Below, piece after piece: positions 36,123-45,987 of a stretch of DNA of 64,000 nucleotides; within the stretch, counting starts at the first letter, position 1; every line of letters starts with the position of its first letter. The position numbers and the translations under genes were made by a program. This stretch comes from Pseudemcibacter aquimaris. GTDB lineage: Bacteria > Pseudomonadota > Alphaproteobacteria > Sphingomonadales > Emcibacteraceae. The notes under the pieces were generated by a model. That model was not told the origin of the DNA. It did no database searches and worked only from the letters and a program-made list of their open reading frames with translations. The stretch is from the NCBI RefSeq assembly GCF_028869115.1, contig NZ_CP079800.1, positions 62,001 through 126,000 of the forward strand. Reading direction: 5' to 3'.

Positions 36123-37331
36123 TTAAAGAACTTGTTCGCCGTTTTTATAAACGGCTTTTACCTGATTACCACCAAAGTGATAAGCGAGTTCAGCCGGGTG
36201 GCTGATATCCCATCTGACCAGATCAGCGAGCATGCCTTCTTTAATCATACCGCGGTCATTTAATCCAAGGGCCTTTGCTGCATTTCTGGTGACACCTGCG
36301 AGCGCCTCTTCCGGTGTTAATTTAAACAGCGTCGTTGCCATATTAATCATCAGCTTTAATGAAAGGGCGGGTGATGATCCTGGGTTGCTGTCACTTGCAA
36401 CCGCCATTGGAACATCATGCTTTCTTAAAAGATCAATGGGCGGACATTTTGTGTCACGCAAGAAATAAAATGCACCGGGAAGTAGCACTGCGGTGGTACC
36501 CGCTTCTTTCATTTGGATAATGCTTTCTTCCGTTAAATGTTCCAGATGATCGGCGGAAAGGGCGCCATATTTTGCCGCGAGTGCAGCGCCTTGTTGATCG
36601 GATAACTGTTCCGCATGAAGTTTTAAATCAAACCCAAGTTCTTTGGCACGGGTAAAAATTTGTTCCATTTCGGGGTAAGTAAAACCGATATTTTCACAAA
36701 AGCCATCGACGGCTTTCGTCATGTTCAATTCGGCAATCTTTGGCAGCATCTCTTCTACGATTAAATCGATGTAACCCTGACGGTTATCTTTAAATTCCGG
36801 TGGCAAGGCATGGGCACCAAGGAAAGTAGGGATCACGTCAATTGCGGGACTAATGTTAAGCGCACGGGCAGCAGATAACATTTTTAATTCCGTATCCAGA
36901 TCAAGACCATATCCGGATTTAATTTCAATGGTGGTGACGCCTTCAGATTTGAAATGAGTAAGTCTTTTCTTTGCGCTTTCGATTAGGTCCCCTTCGGTGG
37001 CGGCACGCGTTGCGTTTACGGTAGAAAGAATGCCGCCGCCGGATTTGGCGATTTCTTCGTATGATGCCCCTTTTAACCTTAATTCAAATTCATCAATGCG
37101 GTTTCCGCCATAAATCAGATGGGTGTGACAATCGATAAGCCCCGGTGTCATATAATCGCCATCTGTGCTTTCCATTTCATAGTCATAATGATTGGGGATT
37201 TCTTCTTCCGGTCCGATCCATGCGATATAATCATGTTCAATCACCATCGATACATTTTCCATAAGGCCGTAAGCGTGCCCATTATCCTGCATGGTGATTA
37301 GATTGACATTGGTCCAGATTTTATCGGCCAT
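36123..37331 (-). CDS. hutI: Imidazolonepropionase HutI
   Basis: HutI hydrolyses imidazolone-5-propionate to N-formimidoyl-L-glutamate, the third step of histidine breakdown. The 402-residue amidohydrolase has the metal motif DCHTHLIYGGNR (H69, H71), EIKSGYGLDLDTELKML, FLGAHALPPEF, HAEQLSDQQGA and ASDSNPGSSP, all diagnostic of HutI. It is transcribed divergently from hutF, with a HutC operator between them. Confidence 0.97.
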   Translation of the reverse strand: MADKIWTNVNLITMQDNGHAYGLMENVSMVIEHDYIAWIGPEEEIPNHYDYEMESTDGDYMTPGLIDCHTHLIYGGNRIDEFELRLKGASYEEIAKSGGGILSTVNATRAATEGDLIESAKKRLTHFKSEGVTTIEIKSGYGLDLDTELKMLSAARALNISPAIDVIPTFLGAHALPPEFKDNRQGYIDLIVEEMLPKIAELNMTKAVDGFCENIGFTYPEMEQIFTRAKELGFDLKLHAEQLSDQQGAALAAKYGALSADHLEHLTEESIIQMKEAGTTAVLLPGAFYFLRDTKCPPIDLLRKHDVPMAVASDSNPGSSPALSLKLMINMATTLFKLTPEEALAGVTRNAAKALGLNDRGMIKEGMLADLVRWDISHPAELAYHFGGNQVKAVYKNGEQVL

Positions 37332-37382
37332 TTGCGATTGTTCCGTTTCGAATTGACAATTAAAATATTTGAGTTAAGCTAA

Positions 37383-37396
37383 CTTGTATATACAAC
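37383..37396. promoter_or_regulatory. HutC operator, hutI/hutF divergent promoter region
   Basis: CTTGTATATACAAC contains the perfect 12-bp palindrome TTGTATATACAA. It matches the known proteobacterial HutC site type (CTTGTATxTACAAG). It lies 52 bp from the hutI start and 20 bp before the hutF ATG, so one site can repress both. Confidence 0.85.
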
Positions 37397-37416
37397 TATA
37401 TCCAGAAGCATCGTAA

Positions 37417-38763
37417 ATGAAAAGTATATTCTTAAAAAAGGCATATTTAAAGGACGGATGGGCAGATAATGTCCAGCTTGATATTGATGATGCGGGCATC
37501 GTTCATTCGATAAATGAAAATGTTGAAACATCAGGCCATTTCATTGCCGGGTTTGCATTGCCGGGTGTTAATAATATCCATAGTCATGCGTTCCAGCGTG
37601 CGATGGCGGGCCTTGCAGAATATTCAACATCAAGTGAAGACAGCTTTTGGACATGGCGGGATATTATGTACCGGTTTGCGGGCATTATTTCCGATAAAGA
37701 TTTGCGTGCGATTGCGGCGCAGCTTTATATGGAAATGTTAAAGGCCGGATATGTCAGCGTTTCTGAATTTCATTATCTTCATGGCGGAAGAAGAAATGCG
37801 GTTCAAATGTCAAATGCGATACTTTCGGCGGCCCATGATGTGGGTATTGGTTTATGTCATTTACCGGTGCTTTATATGTCGTCCGGCTTTGGTGATCAGC
37901 CACTCAATGACAGGCAAAGACAATTTGGCCTTTCGGTTGATGAATATTTAAAACTTCAGAATGATTTGGAACTACTGAATGATAACCAGCATATTGGTAC
38001 ATGTTTTCATAGTTTACGTGCCGTACCCGAAGGGGCAATGAAAGACGTGCTTGAAAACACCGAATGCAAAGGCCCCATCCATATTCATATTGCCGAACAA
38101 ATGGCGGAAGTGAATGATTCAATTGAATTTTCTGGAAAACGGCCCGTTGAATGGCTTTATGATAATGTTGATGTGGATGATCGATGGTGCCTCATTCACG
38201 CGACCCATTTAAATGATGATGAAACCCGTATGATTGCGGCGTCGGGCGCGGTTGCGGGACTTTGTCCAACCACAGAAGCAAATTTGGGGGACGGGTTATT
38301 TCCATTAACAGAATTTTTGGACAGACAAGGAACAATGGCCATCGGATCCGATAGCCATGTGTCGATAAGTGTCAGCGAAGAATTACGCCTTCTTGAATAT
38401 GGTCAGCGTTTATCAAAGCAGGGGCGCAACATTGCTGTGAATGAAGATGAAATTCATACGGGAACCAACCTTTATAATCAGGTGTTAATGGGCGGCGCGC
38501 AAGCAAGCGGGTTTAATAATGGTGTGATCGAGGTTGGAAAGCGCGCTGATTTAATCGTGCTTGATGATAACAAATCCACCATGGTTGGAACGCCGGATAA
38601 AAACATTATCGACCGATTTATTTTTAATGGAAATCAGAATGTTGTTAAAGATGTTTTCGTTGGTGGCAATCATGTCATCAATGATTACCATCATATCAGC
38701 GAAGTGCGGATTTTCGAAAAATTTAAAGCCGTTGTGGAACGATTGAAAATTCATCTTGACTAA
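37417..38763 (+). CDS. hutF: Formimidoylglutamate deiminase HutF
   Basis: HutF deaminates N-formimidoyl-glutamate to N-formyl-glutamate plus ammonia, defining the five-step histidine pathway used with HutG. The 448-residue amidohydrolase has the metal motif NNIHSHAFQRAMAG (H55, H57), HIHIAEQMAEVNDS, LIHATHLNDDE, CPTTEANLGDG and AIGSDSHVSIS. These are typical of HutF rather than guanine or cytosine deaminases. Divergent from hutI. Confidence 0.95.
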   Translation: MKSIFLKKAYLKDGWADNVQLDIDDAGIVHSINENVETSGHFIAGFALPGVNNIHSHAFQRAMAGLAEYSTSSEDSFWTWRDIMYRFAGIISDKDLRAIAAQLYMEMLKAGYVSVSEFHYLHGGRRNAVQMSNAILSAAHDVGIGLCHLPVLYMSSGFGDQPLNDRQRQFGLSVDEYLKLQNDLELLNDNQHIGTCFHSLRAVPEGAMKDVLENTECKGPIHIHIAEQMAEVNDSIEFSGKRPVEWLYDNVDVDDRWCLIHATHLNDDETRMIAASGAVAGLCPTTEANLGDGLFPLTEFLDRQGTMAIGSDSHVSISVSEELRLLEYGQRLSKQGRNIAVNEDEIHTGTNLYNQVLMGGAQASGFNNGVIEVGKRADLIVLDDNKSTMVGTPDKNIIDRFIFNGNQNVVKDVFVGGNHVINDYHHISEVRIFEKFKAVVERLKIHLD

Positions 38764-38777
38764 GCTGTATATACAAG
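38764..38777. promoter_or_regulatory. HutC operator upstream of hutC
   Basis: GCTGTATATACAAG begins on the base after the hutF stop codon and lies 32 bp before the hutC ATG. The right half is consensus and the left half has two mismatches. Its place suggests autoregulation of hutC. Confidence 0.8.
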
Positions 38778-38808
38778 TGCATAATTTATCGGTTCATAGG
38801 AGACCATA

Positions 38809-39528
38809 ATGACCACAGACGTAAAGTCAGAACCATTATACCTGAAAATCAAGAACCACATTCTTGACCGTATTGATAGCGGCGAATGGGGTGCTTCCAT
38901 GCGAGTGCCCTCTGAAAATGAATTGGTGAAGGAATTCTCCGTTTCACGCATGACGACGAATCGTGCATTACGTGAGCTTACCGATGAAGGATATTTGATC
39001 CGTGTAGCGGGCGTGGGGACATTTGTTGCGGAACTTAGGGCCAAAAGCAATCCGTTGGAAATTCATAACATCGCCGATGAAATCCGTGCCCGACATCATG
39101 AACATTCCGCAGACGTGCTAAAGGTCGAAGTCATTAAAGCCAATGAGAAAATCGCCACCATTATGAATATTGAGGTCGGTGATCAATTAACCCACACACA
39201 AATTGTACATAAAGAACAAGGTATTCCTATTCAGCTCGAAGACCGCCTTGTGAATGAGAGGATCGTACCGGGTTACGGCGAACAGGATTACACCGAACAA
39301 ACACCATATGAATACTTAATTAAAAAAGCCCCACTGCAAAAAGTGGAACATATTGTGAAGGCCATTATTCCGACCCAGGGCATAAAAGAATTGCTTGATA
39401 TGTCGGATGATGATGCATGTTTACTTGTGGAAAGACGCACCTGGACAAAGGGCCAAGTGGCGTCAACAGCGAAACTTTACCACCCCGGCTCACGGTATGA
39501 GCTATCAGGGTTATTTAAACCGGAATAA
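38809..39528 (+). CDS. hutC: Histidine utilisation repressor HutC (GntR family)
   Basis: HutC represses hut genes and is released by urocanate. The 239-residue protein has an N-terminal GntR winged helix (about 10-75: RVPSENELVKEFSVSRMTTNRALRELTDEGYL) and a C-terminal UTRA effector domain (about 95-235: LEIHNIADEIRARHHEHSADVL). The motif EDRLVNERIVPGY is typical of HutC. The start has an AGGAGA ribosome-binding site. Three HutC-type operators lie in this cluster. Confidence 0.95.
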   Translation: MTTDVKSEPLYLKIKNHILDRIDSGEWGASMRVPSENELVKEFSVSRMTTNRALRELTDEGYLIRVAGVGTFVAELRAKSNPLEIHNIADEIRARHHEHSADVLKVEVIKANEKIATIMNIEVGDQLTHTQIVHKEQGIPIQLEDRLVNERIVPGYGEQDYTEQTPYEYLIKKAPLQKVEHIVKAIIPTQGIKELLDMSDDDACLLVERRTWTKGQVASTAKLYHPGSRYELSGLFKPE

Positions 39529-39576
39529 TTTTTAATTTTATAAAGAATCGGACATGGAATTAGTCTGAAATTTTAA

Positions 39577-39590
39577 CTTGTATATACAGG
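39577..39590. promoter_or_regulatory. HutC operator overlapping the hutU ribosome-binding site
   Basis: CTTGTATATACAGG has a consensus left half and one mismatch in the right half. Its last bases, together with the next A, form AGGA, the likely Shine-Dalgarno sequence for the hutU ATG at 39600. Bound HutC would therefore sit over the start of the hutUHG leader DNA. Confidence 0.8.
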
Positions 39591-39599
39591 ATGAAAAAA

Positions 39600-41261
39600 A
39601 TGAGTAAAAACACACGAATTATCAAGGCGCCAACTGGCACAGAATTAAATGCAAAACACTGGGCCGCGGAAGCGCCACTGCGCATGATGATGAATAACCT
39701 TGATCCGGATGTTGCAGAACGTCCGGAAGATCTGGTTGTTTATGGCGGTATCGGAAAAGCAGCCAGAAACTGGGAATGTTTTGATAAGATTGTGGAAAGT
39801 CTTAAAAACTTAGAAGAAAATGAAACATTACTCGTTCAATCCGGCAAGCCGGTTGGTGTTTTTAGAACCCACGAAGATGCGCCGCGCGTATTAATCGCCA
39901 ATTCAAACCTTGTGCCACATTGGGCCAATTGGGATCATTTCAATGAATTGGATCAAAAGGGTTTGATGATGTATGGCCAGATGACCGCCGGCAGCTGGAT
40001 CTACATCGGCAGCCAAGGGATCGTGCAGGGCACATACGAAACATTCGTTGAAATGGGCCGTCAGCATTTTGATGGCAATTTAAAAGGAAAATGGATTTTA
40101 ACAGGCGGCCTTGGCGGTATGGGTGGCGCACAACCGCTTGCTGCGACCATGGCCGGTGCATCGATGCTTGCCATCGAATGCCGCAGTGACCGAATTGATT
40201 TCAGACTACGTACAAGATATCTGGATAAACGCGCTGAAACACTGGACGAAGCCATGGCGATGATTAATGATGCCACCAGTAAGGGTGAGGCGGTATCAGT
40301 CGGCCTGCTTGGTAATGCAGCGGAAATCATCCCTGAAATGATCAAGCGAGGCATTAAGCCGGATGCGGTAACCGATCAAACATCGGCCCATGACCCGGTA
40401 AATGGATATCTTCCAATAGGATGGACCGTTGATGAATGGGAAAGCAAAATTGAAAGCGCACCCAAGGAAGTGGAATTAGAGGCCAAAAAAGCAATGGCCG
40501 TTCACGTGGAAGCCATGCTTGAATATCATAAAATGGGCATTCCAACCTTTGATTACGGTAATAACATTCGCCAAGTGGCCTTTGATGAGGGCGTTGAAAA
40601 TGCGTTTGATTTCCCTGGATTTGTACCCGCATATGTAAGACCGCTATTCTGCCGCGGTATCGGGCCGTTCCGCTGGGCGGCGCTTAGCGGTGACCCGGAA
40701 GATATCTATAAAACCGATCAAAAGGTAAAAGAGCTTATCCCTGATAATCCGCATCTACATAACTGGCTTGATATGGCCCGTGACCGTATTCAGTTCCAAG
40801 GGTTACCGGCGCGTATTTGCTGGGTTGGTCTTGGTGAACGTCATAAGTTAGGTCTCGCGTTTAATGAAATGGTGAAAAACGGTGAATTAAAAGCACCAGT
40901 TGTCATCGGCCGAGATCATTTGGATAGCGGATCGGTTGCCAGCCCGAACCGTGAAACCGAAAGCATGATGGACGGTTCAGATGCCGTTTCTGATTGGCCT
41001 TTGCTGAATGCGCTTCTTAATACGGCAAGTGGTGCAACGTGGGTATCGCTTCACCATGGTGGCGGTGTTGGTATGGGCTTCTCACAACATAGTGGCGTGG
41101 TGATTATGTGTGACGGAACGGATAAAGCCGCTGAGCGTATTGGCCGTGTGCTTTGGAATGATCCGGCAACGGGTGTGATGCGCCACGCTGATGCGGGTTA
41201 TGAAATTGCCAAAGATTGTGCCCGCGAAAAGGGCTTAAACCTACCGATGATGGAGGGATAA
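39600..41261 (+). CDS. hutU: Urocanate hydratase HutU
   Basis: HutU converts urocanate to imidazolone propionate using tightly bound NAD+. The protein (553 residues from this start) has the family sequences [62 protein letters not shown] and [25 protein letters not shown] 39591 (MKKMSK) is also in frame. I prefer 39600 because AGGA lies 8 bp upstream, whereas 39591 directly abuts that sequence. hutH follows by 4 bp. Confidence 0.97.
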   Translation: MSKNTRIIKAPTGTELNAKHWAAEAPLRMMMNNLDPDVAERPEDLVVYGGIGKAARNWECFDKIVESLKNLEENETLLVQSGKPVGVFRTHEDAPRVLIANSNLVPHWANWDHFNELDQKGLMMYGQMTAGSWIYIGSQGIVQGTYETFVEMGRQHFDGNLKGKWILTGGLGGMGGAQPLAATMAGASMLAIECRSDRIDFRLRTRYLDKRAETLDEAMAMINDATSKGEAVSVGLLGNAAEIIPEMIKRGIKPDAVTDQTSAHDPVNGYLPIGWTVDEWESKIESAPKEVELEAKKAMAVHVEAMLEYHKMGIPTFDYGNNIRQVAFDEGVENAFDFPGFVPAYVRPLFCRGIGPFRWAALSGDPEDIYKTDQKVKELIPDNPHLHNWLDMARDRIQFQGLPARICWVGLGERHKLGLAFNEMVKNGELKAPVVIGRDHLDSGSVASPNRETESMMDGSDAVSDWPLLNALLNTASGATWVSLHHGGGVGMGFSQHSGVVIMCDGTDKAAERIGRVLWNDPATGVMRHADAGYEIAKDCAREKGLNLPMMEG

Positions 41262-41265
41262 TCAG

Positions 41266-42795
41266 ATGAGTTTTCAAATCAATCCGGGTCAGATGACGCT
41301 GAAAGAATTACGTGGTCTTTACCGTAATGAAGCAAACCTTTCCTTAAATGATGACGCATGGGATGTGGTTAGAGCTTCCCGTAAGGTGGTTGATGATATC
41401 ACCGATCAGGGTAAAACCGTTTACGGCATTAACACCGGGTTTGGACTTCTTGCACAGACATCAATTGCTGATGATGAGCTGGAGCTGCTTCAAACTAATT
41501 TAGTGTTATCCCACAGTACAGGTGTGGGAAGGCCGTTAACCGATGATGTAGTACGCCTGATTTACGCGCTTAAAATTTCAAGTCTCGCGCAAGGATATTC
41601 AGGCATTCGTGCATCGACCATTGAAACGTTTTTAAAATTTGTCAATGCGGGAATCATTGCGGAAATCCCACGAAAGGGTTCGGTTGGTGCGTCCGGTGAT
41701 TTATCACCGCTTGCCCATATGACAGCCGCGATTATGGGTGAAGGGTTCGTTAGATTAAAAGGCGAACGCATGAGCGCGAAAGAGGGACTAGAAAAATGTG
41801 GACTTAAGCCATTATCCCTTAGTTCAAAAGAGGGGCTGGCCTTTTTAAACGGGACACAGGTTTCAACCGCCCTTGCGTTAAAAGGACTATTTCAAGCCGA
41901 AGATGTGTTTGCATCCGCCGTTGTAGCAGGGTCAATGAGCATCGATGCCTTAATGGGCAGCGTTGCGCCATTTGATGAACGCATCCATATTGCCCGCGGC
42001 CAACCGGGGCAGATCACGGTTTCTAAAAAATATCTTTCATTACTTAAGAACAGTGAAATTAATCTTGCCCATCATGACTGCGAAAAGGTGCAGGACCCAT
42101 ATTCATTAAGGTGCCAACCGCAAGTCATGGGTGCGGCTCTTGATATTATTAATAATGCAGCGAATACTTTATTGATCGAGGCCAACGCGGTAACAGATAA
42201 CCCGCTTATTTTCACCGATAATGGGGACGTGATTTCTGGCGGTAATTTCCATGCGGAACCGGTTGCCTTTGCAGCGGATATTCTGGCGATGGCAATTTGT
42301 GAAATCGCCAGCATTTCAGAACGCAGGCTTTCCATTCTTGTTGATCCGAAAATGAGCGACTTACCCGCATTCCTCGTGAAAAACAGTGGGGTTAATTCCG
42401 GTTTTATGATCGCACAAGTTTCGGCGGCGGCGCTTGTTTCTGAAAATAAAACCATGTCCCACCCATCCAGTGTCGATAGCATCCCCACCAGCGCAAATCA
42501 GGAAGACCACGTTAGCATGGCCACCTATGGCGCGCGTAGATTAACCGATCTTGCCTTTAACAGTGCGACGGTGATTGGTGTTGAATTGATGGCGGCGGCG
42601 CAAGGCGTTGATTTCAGGGCGCCACATAAAACATCACCGATACTTCAAAAAGTACATAAAAAAATCCGCGATAAAGTACCGCATTATACGGTGGATCGCT
42701 TTTTTGCGCCGGACATGGATCAGGCCACAAATATGGTGCTTGGTGGTGATTTCTCGGATCATATTATGGATATCTTGCCGTCAGGAAATATGTAA
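41266..42795 (+). CDS. hutH: Histidine ammonia-lyase HutH
   Basis: HutH removes ammonia from histidine to give urocanate. The 509-residue protein has the MIO prosthetic-group triad A142-S143-G144 in GSVGASGDLSPLAHM, the active-site Tyr region YGINTGFG, SLRCQPQVMGA, and the C-terminal QEDHVSMATYGARR. It lies 4 bp after hutU and overlaps the hutG start by one base (TAATG), indicating coupled translation. Confidence 0.98.
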   Translation: MSFQINPGQMTLKELRGLYRNEANLSLNDDAWDVVRASRKVVDDITDQGKTVYGINTGFGLLAQTSIADDELELLQTNLVLSHSTGVGRPLTDDVVRLIYALKISSLAQGYSGIRASTIETFLKFVNAGIIAEIPRKGSVGASGDLSPLAHMTAAIMGEGFVRLKGERMSAKEGLEKCGLKPLSLSSKEGLAFLNGTQVSTALALKGLFQAEDVFASAVVAGSMSIDALMGSVAPFDERIHIARGQPGQITVSKKYLSLLKNSEINLAHHDCEKVQDPYSLRCQPQVMGAALDIINNAANTLLIEANAVTDNPLIFTDNGDVISGGNFHAEPVAFAADILAMAICEIASISERRLSILVDPKMSDLPAFLVKNSGVNSGFMIAQVSAAALVSENKTMSHPSSVDSIPTSANQEDHVSMATYGARRLTDLAFNSATVIGVELMAAAQGVDFRAPHKTSPILQKVHKKIRDKVPHYTVDRFFAPDMDQATNMVLGGDFSDHIMDILPSGNM

Positions 42796-43565
42796 TGGAA
42801 GCATTTCATTATAAAAAGGGCGAAAGTCCACTGATCGTAAGTATGCCGCATATTGGTCTTGAAATTCCAGATGATATCAAGGCCCATATGACGGATGCGG
42901 GAAAAGAAATGGTTGATACCGATTGGAATATTGACCGTCTTTATGATTTTTTGTGGGCAATGGATGTCACCATTATCGGCGCGAAGTATAGCCGTTATGT
43001 GGTTGATCTTAACCGTGGTACGGATGGGGTTAGCCTATACCCCGGGCAAACGGTAACGACCCTTTGCCCAACACATACGTTTAATGGTGATCCGCTTTAT
43101 CAGGATGGTTATGAGATCGATGAAGCAGACAGGATTAATAAATACTGGCTTCCTTATCATGAAATGCTTGCAAAGGAATTGCGCCGATTAAAAGAAAAAC
43201 ACGGTTACGTTCGTCTTTGGGATGCCCATTCCATCAAAAGCCACGTTCCGGAACTGTTTGATGGTCGATTACCGGATTTAAACCTTGGAACAGGCAATGG
43301 CATATCGGCGGATCATGCCCTTGTGGAAAAGTTAGAAAATATTGTGCGCACGTCTGATTATAGCAGTGTGCTCAACGGCCGTTTCAAGGGCGGCTATATC
43401 ACCCGCCATTACGGGGATCCCAAAAATCAAATCCATGCCGTACAGCTGGAAATTTCCCAGATCACTTATATGAATGAATTGAGTAATGAATTTGATCAGG
43501 ATAAAGTAGAAAAATTACGAAATATATTAAAAGCGTTGATTAAAATAATGTCGGGAAGCCCTTAA
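42795..43565 (+). CDS. hutG: N-formylglutamate deformylase HutG
   Basis: This enzyme hydrolyses N-formyl-L-glutamate to glutamate and formate, the last step after HutF. The 256-residue protein shows the N-formylglutamate amidohydrolase family pattern: SMPHIGLEIPDDI, DTDWNIDRLYDF, VVDLNRGTDGVSLYPGQ, RLWDAHSIKSHVPELFDGRL and FKGGYITRHYG. It belongs to the FGase type of hutG, not the arginase-like formiminoglutamase. Confidence 0.95.
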   Translation: MEAFHYKKGESPLIVSMPHIGLEIPDDIKAHMTDAGKEMVDTDWNIDRLYDFLWAMDVTIIGAKYSRYVVDLNRGTDGVSLYPGQTVTTLCPTHTFNGDPLYQDGYEIDEADRINKYWLPYHEMLAKELRRLKEKHGYVRLWDAHSIKSHVPELFDGRLPDLNLGTGNGISADHALVEKLENIVRTSDYSSVLNGRFKGGYITRHYGDPKNQIHAVQLEISQITYMNELSNEFDQDKVEKLRNILKALIKIMSGSP

Positions 43566-43566
43566 A

Positions 43567-43947
43567 ATGATAATGATCGAAATTGACCGTGATAGCGTGC
43601 ATCCAGCGGATGATATGGATGATCATGGTGTTTCGGTTGAACTATCCGGCAATTCGGATGTATCTGAATTATTGCAAATCGCACAAGATGCATGCCCGTT
43701 ACCGAAAATTTCCGGAGGAAAAGCAACGTGGATTATTTATGCAGGGGACAATGACCTTCACTGCTTAGGTGTTTTGGCGCAACAATGGTCAGTTCCTCAT
43801 TTTCTGATTTCTGCAAATGAAAAAATTAACACCATTTTTACTGATCAACCCGCTAAATTGATGTTTCGTTATTGGTGTCAGTCAAACCCTGATGACGTGT
43901 TGAAAGCCCTTAAAAACAAGACCGATCTGCCGAGCAAATATGGGTAA
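43567..43947 (+). CDS. Uncharacterised protein at the end of the hut operon (126 aa)
   Basis: I do not recognise this family. It starts one base after the hutG stop (ATG 43567 or 43573), so it is almost certainly in the hutUHG transcript. There is no signal peptide or membrane helix. Visible features are RDSVHPADDMDDHG near the N-terminus, a ISGGKATWIIYAG strand-turn, and SVPHFLISANEKIN. The overall pattern is a small soluble alpha/beta protein. Linkage suggests a role in histidine catabolism or its control. Confidence 0.75.
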   Translation: MIMIEIDRDSVHPADDMDDHGVSVELSGNSDVSELLQIAQDACPLPKISGGKATWIIYAGDNDLHCLGVLAQQWSVPHFLISANEKINTIFTDQPAKLMFRYWCQSNPDDVLKALKNKTDLPSKYG

Positions 43948-43973
43948 TCTTTAGTGCTTCTATGATAATACTG

Positions 43974-45512
43974 TCAATCAATTGGGAATTCTAACTTAAC
44001 AGTTGTACCAACATCCTTTTCTGAATGAATGGTCATTTTGCCACCAAGCAAGTCCATAAATTTAATAACCAATGGCAATCCTAAACCTGTACCTTGAAAA
44101 CTTCTGGAATAGCCGGATTGTACTTGTCCGAATTCTTCTAGTGCCACTTTAAGTTCGTCCTCGCTCATGCCTATTCCTGTATCTGAAATTATTATACATG
44201 AATGGCCGTTTATACATTCATTTTTGATAGAGATACTTCCACCGGAAGGCGTAAACTTTATTGCATTTGAAAGGATATTTCGAACAATCTGGCGAAGTAA
44301 TTTTTGATCCGTGATGAGGTTCATCTCTTGTAATTCGGTCTCTATTAATACACCGCTTTGGTCTGACATAACAGACATGGTTGCAATACAGTTTTCTAAA
44401 ACTTCAATTACATCAACATCTTCTTCCAGGATTTCAATTTGGCCTGCTTCAATTTTTGAAATATCAAGAATATCATTGATAATACCCAACAAATGTTGGC
44501 CGCTTTCATTAATGTAACCAAGATATTCATTTTTGTTTTTGGCTAAAGTGGGGTTTTTATCTTTTGTCATTAATAAGTCGCTAAAGCCAATAATTGCATT
44601 TAAAGGAGTGCGAATTTCATGACTCATGTTTGCTAAGAAACTTGATTTAGTTTGATTAGCATTTTCTAATGCAGAAAATAATTTTGATACATTGAGATAG
44701 AAATATATAAGTGCGGCTATCGTTAGTAAAATGACAATGGTTAAGGGCAAAAGAATATTTTGTATCAGGTCTGACCCTGGTCTTTTTGGTTCCCAAATAA
44801 TAGAAAGCTGGTCATCATCGGCAAAAAGTAAAGGAGAGAGGTTTTCATCTATTGATAAAAAATTCTCCATTGCATCTTCATCAGAATTTATTTGAAGTCC
44901 TTCTAAGTCAAAATTAGTACCATAGCTATCAAGACGGGCTTGGGTGATTTCGTACACATACACAAGTACAGGCCGTCTTTCAGGGCTTATCGTTGTTTGA
45001 TCAGTATTTTGCGAGCGTTGAACAAGGCTAGCGCCAAATAAAAAGAGGCGTTTATTTTTTTGAATAATCCCTGAAAAAATTAAAGGATTGTAATAATCAC
45101 TAACCTCTAAGGTTTTTAGATAATCTTCTAATCCTGTATCTAATAAAAGGTCGGCGCTTGGTGCATGATCAATTGAATATTCATATAACACTTGATTTTC
45201 TACGCCGTATAAAAATGCGGTATCGATATCATCAATTGTTTTTCCTGTTTCCCCAATACTATTATGTACCCATTCGGGATCATATGCGACGAACATTTTG
45301 GTATAAGCATCGTCCCACCATGCGGAATCTGCTGCTAAAATAGCCAAATTAGATTTAATTTGATTAATGTGAATCTGTAAAACGCGTTCGTTGTTATTTA
45401 AGGAGATAAGGTCGACATTTTTTATCTGCGAATTTAGAAATATGAAAAAACTCCCAAAAGATAATATTATGATAGCAACTATCGGCAACATTATCTGTTG
45501 AAGGTTCTTCAT
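43974..45512 (-). CDS. Sensor histidine kinase with periplasmic CHASE4-like domain
   Basis: The 512-residue protein has membrane helices at about 7-27 and 250-272, flanking a periplasmic region whose DSAWWDDAY motif (62-70) is typical of CHASE4 sensors. The cytoplasmic part has a HisKA domain with H298 in [24 protein letters not shown]. An HATPase domain follows ([15 protein letters not shown] for the N box, [13 protein letters not shown], and [15 protein letters not shown]). There is no HAMP, PAS or receiver domain. No response-regulator gene is adjacent, so the partner is elsewhere. Signal unknown. Confidence 0.88.
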   Translation of the reverse strand: MKNLQQIMLPIVAIIILSFGSFFIFLNSQIKNVDLISLNNNERVLQIHINQIKSNLAILAADSAWWDDAYTKMFVAYDPEWVHNSIGETGKTIDDIDTAFLYGVENQVLYEYSIDHAPSADLLLDTGLEDYLKTLEVSDYYNPLIFSGIIQKNKRLFLFGASLVQRSQNTDQTTISPERRPVLVYVYEITQARLDSYGTNFDLEGLQINSDEDAMENFLSIDENLSPLLFADDDQLSIIWEPKRPGSDLIQNILLPLTIVILLTIAALIYFYLNVSKLFSALENANQTKSSFLANMSHEIRTPLNAIIGFSDLLMTKDKNPTLAKNKNEYLGYINESGQHLLGIINDILDISKIEAGQIEILEEDVDVIEVLENCIATMSVMSDQSGVLIETELQEMNLITDQKLLRQIVRNILSNAIKFTPSGGSISIKNECINGHSCIIISDTGIGMSEDELKVALEEFGQVQSGYSRSFQGTGLGLPLVIKFMDLLGGKMTIHSEKDVGTTVKLEFPID

Positions 45513-45614
45513 TTACTTCCTTTATATTAACTATTGCGAAATTACATTTCTAGGTGATGTATAAGGTATCGGTTAAAATAAAAATATCAAGTATATCGTT
45601 ATGATTTTTATACG

Positions 45615-45642
45615 AATAATTGGTTTTGTTCGAACAATTATT
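45615..45642. promoter_or_regulatory. Nested inverted repeats upstream of the RAM protein gene
   Basis: AATAATTG (45615-45622) and CAATTATT (45635-45642) are perfect 8-bp arms. Inside lies the perfect 12-bp palindrome TTGTTCGAACAA (45626-45637). A further ATTGT/ACAAT repeat follows near 45650. The cluster lies about 80-110 bp before the RAM gene and is an operator candidate for an unidentified regulator. Confidence 0.4.
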
Positions 45643-45723
45643 AAATTGTATTGTCAAACAATGATTGAATAAAAATACAAAGTTTTTTATGATGCGCTAT
45701 CAATTGGAAATGGAATTAAAGTC

Positions 45724-45966
45724 ATGCAAAATATCTTCGTACAAATTAAATGTGAACTCGGTAAAGTCTATGATGTAGCGGAAGCGCTTGTTGATAATAT
45801 CGAGGAAACAGAAGATCTATACTCCATTTCCGGCGCTTTTGACCTGATGATCAAATTTCACCTTGAAGATGACATTGATATTGGCCGTTTTATCAATGAA
45901 AAAGTGCAAACTGTTCCAGGTATTCAGGATACCTTTACGATTATGACTTTCAAAGCATTTAAGTAA
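45724..45966 (+). CDS. Stand-alone Lrp/AsnC ligand-binding (RAM) domain protein
   Basis: The 80-residue protein is only the C-terminal effector domain of Lrp/AsnC regulators, with no helix-turn-helix. It shows the RAM pattern: IFVQIKCELGKVYDVAEALV, then DLYSISGAFDLMIKF with the conserved G-x-(F/Y)D, and VQTVPGIQDTFTIMTF. Such stand-alone domains form small-molecule-binding oligomers, but their roles are poorly known. It lies 69 bp upstream of hemN. A site resembling an FNR box separates them. Confidence 0.88.
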   Translation: MQNIFVQIKCELGKVYDVAEALVDNIEETEDLYSISGAFDLMIKFHLEDDIDIGRFINEKVQTVPGIQDTFTIMTFKAFK

Positions 45967-45987
45967 TTTAATAAAAATCCCGCTTTT

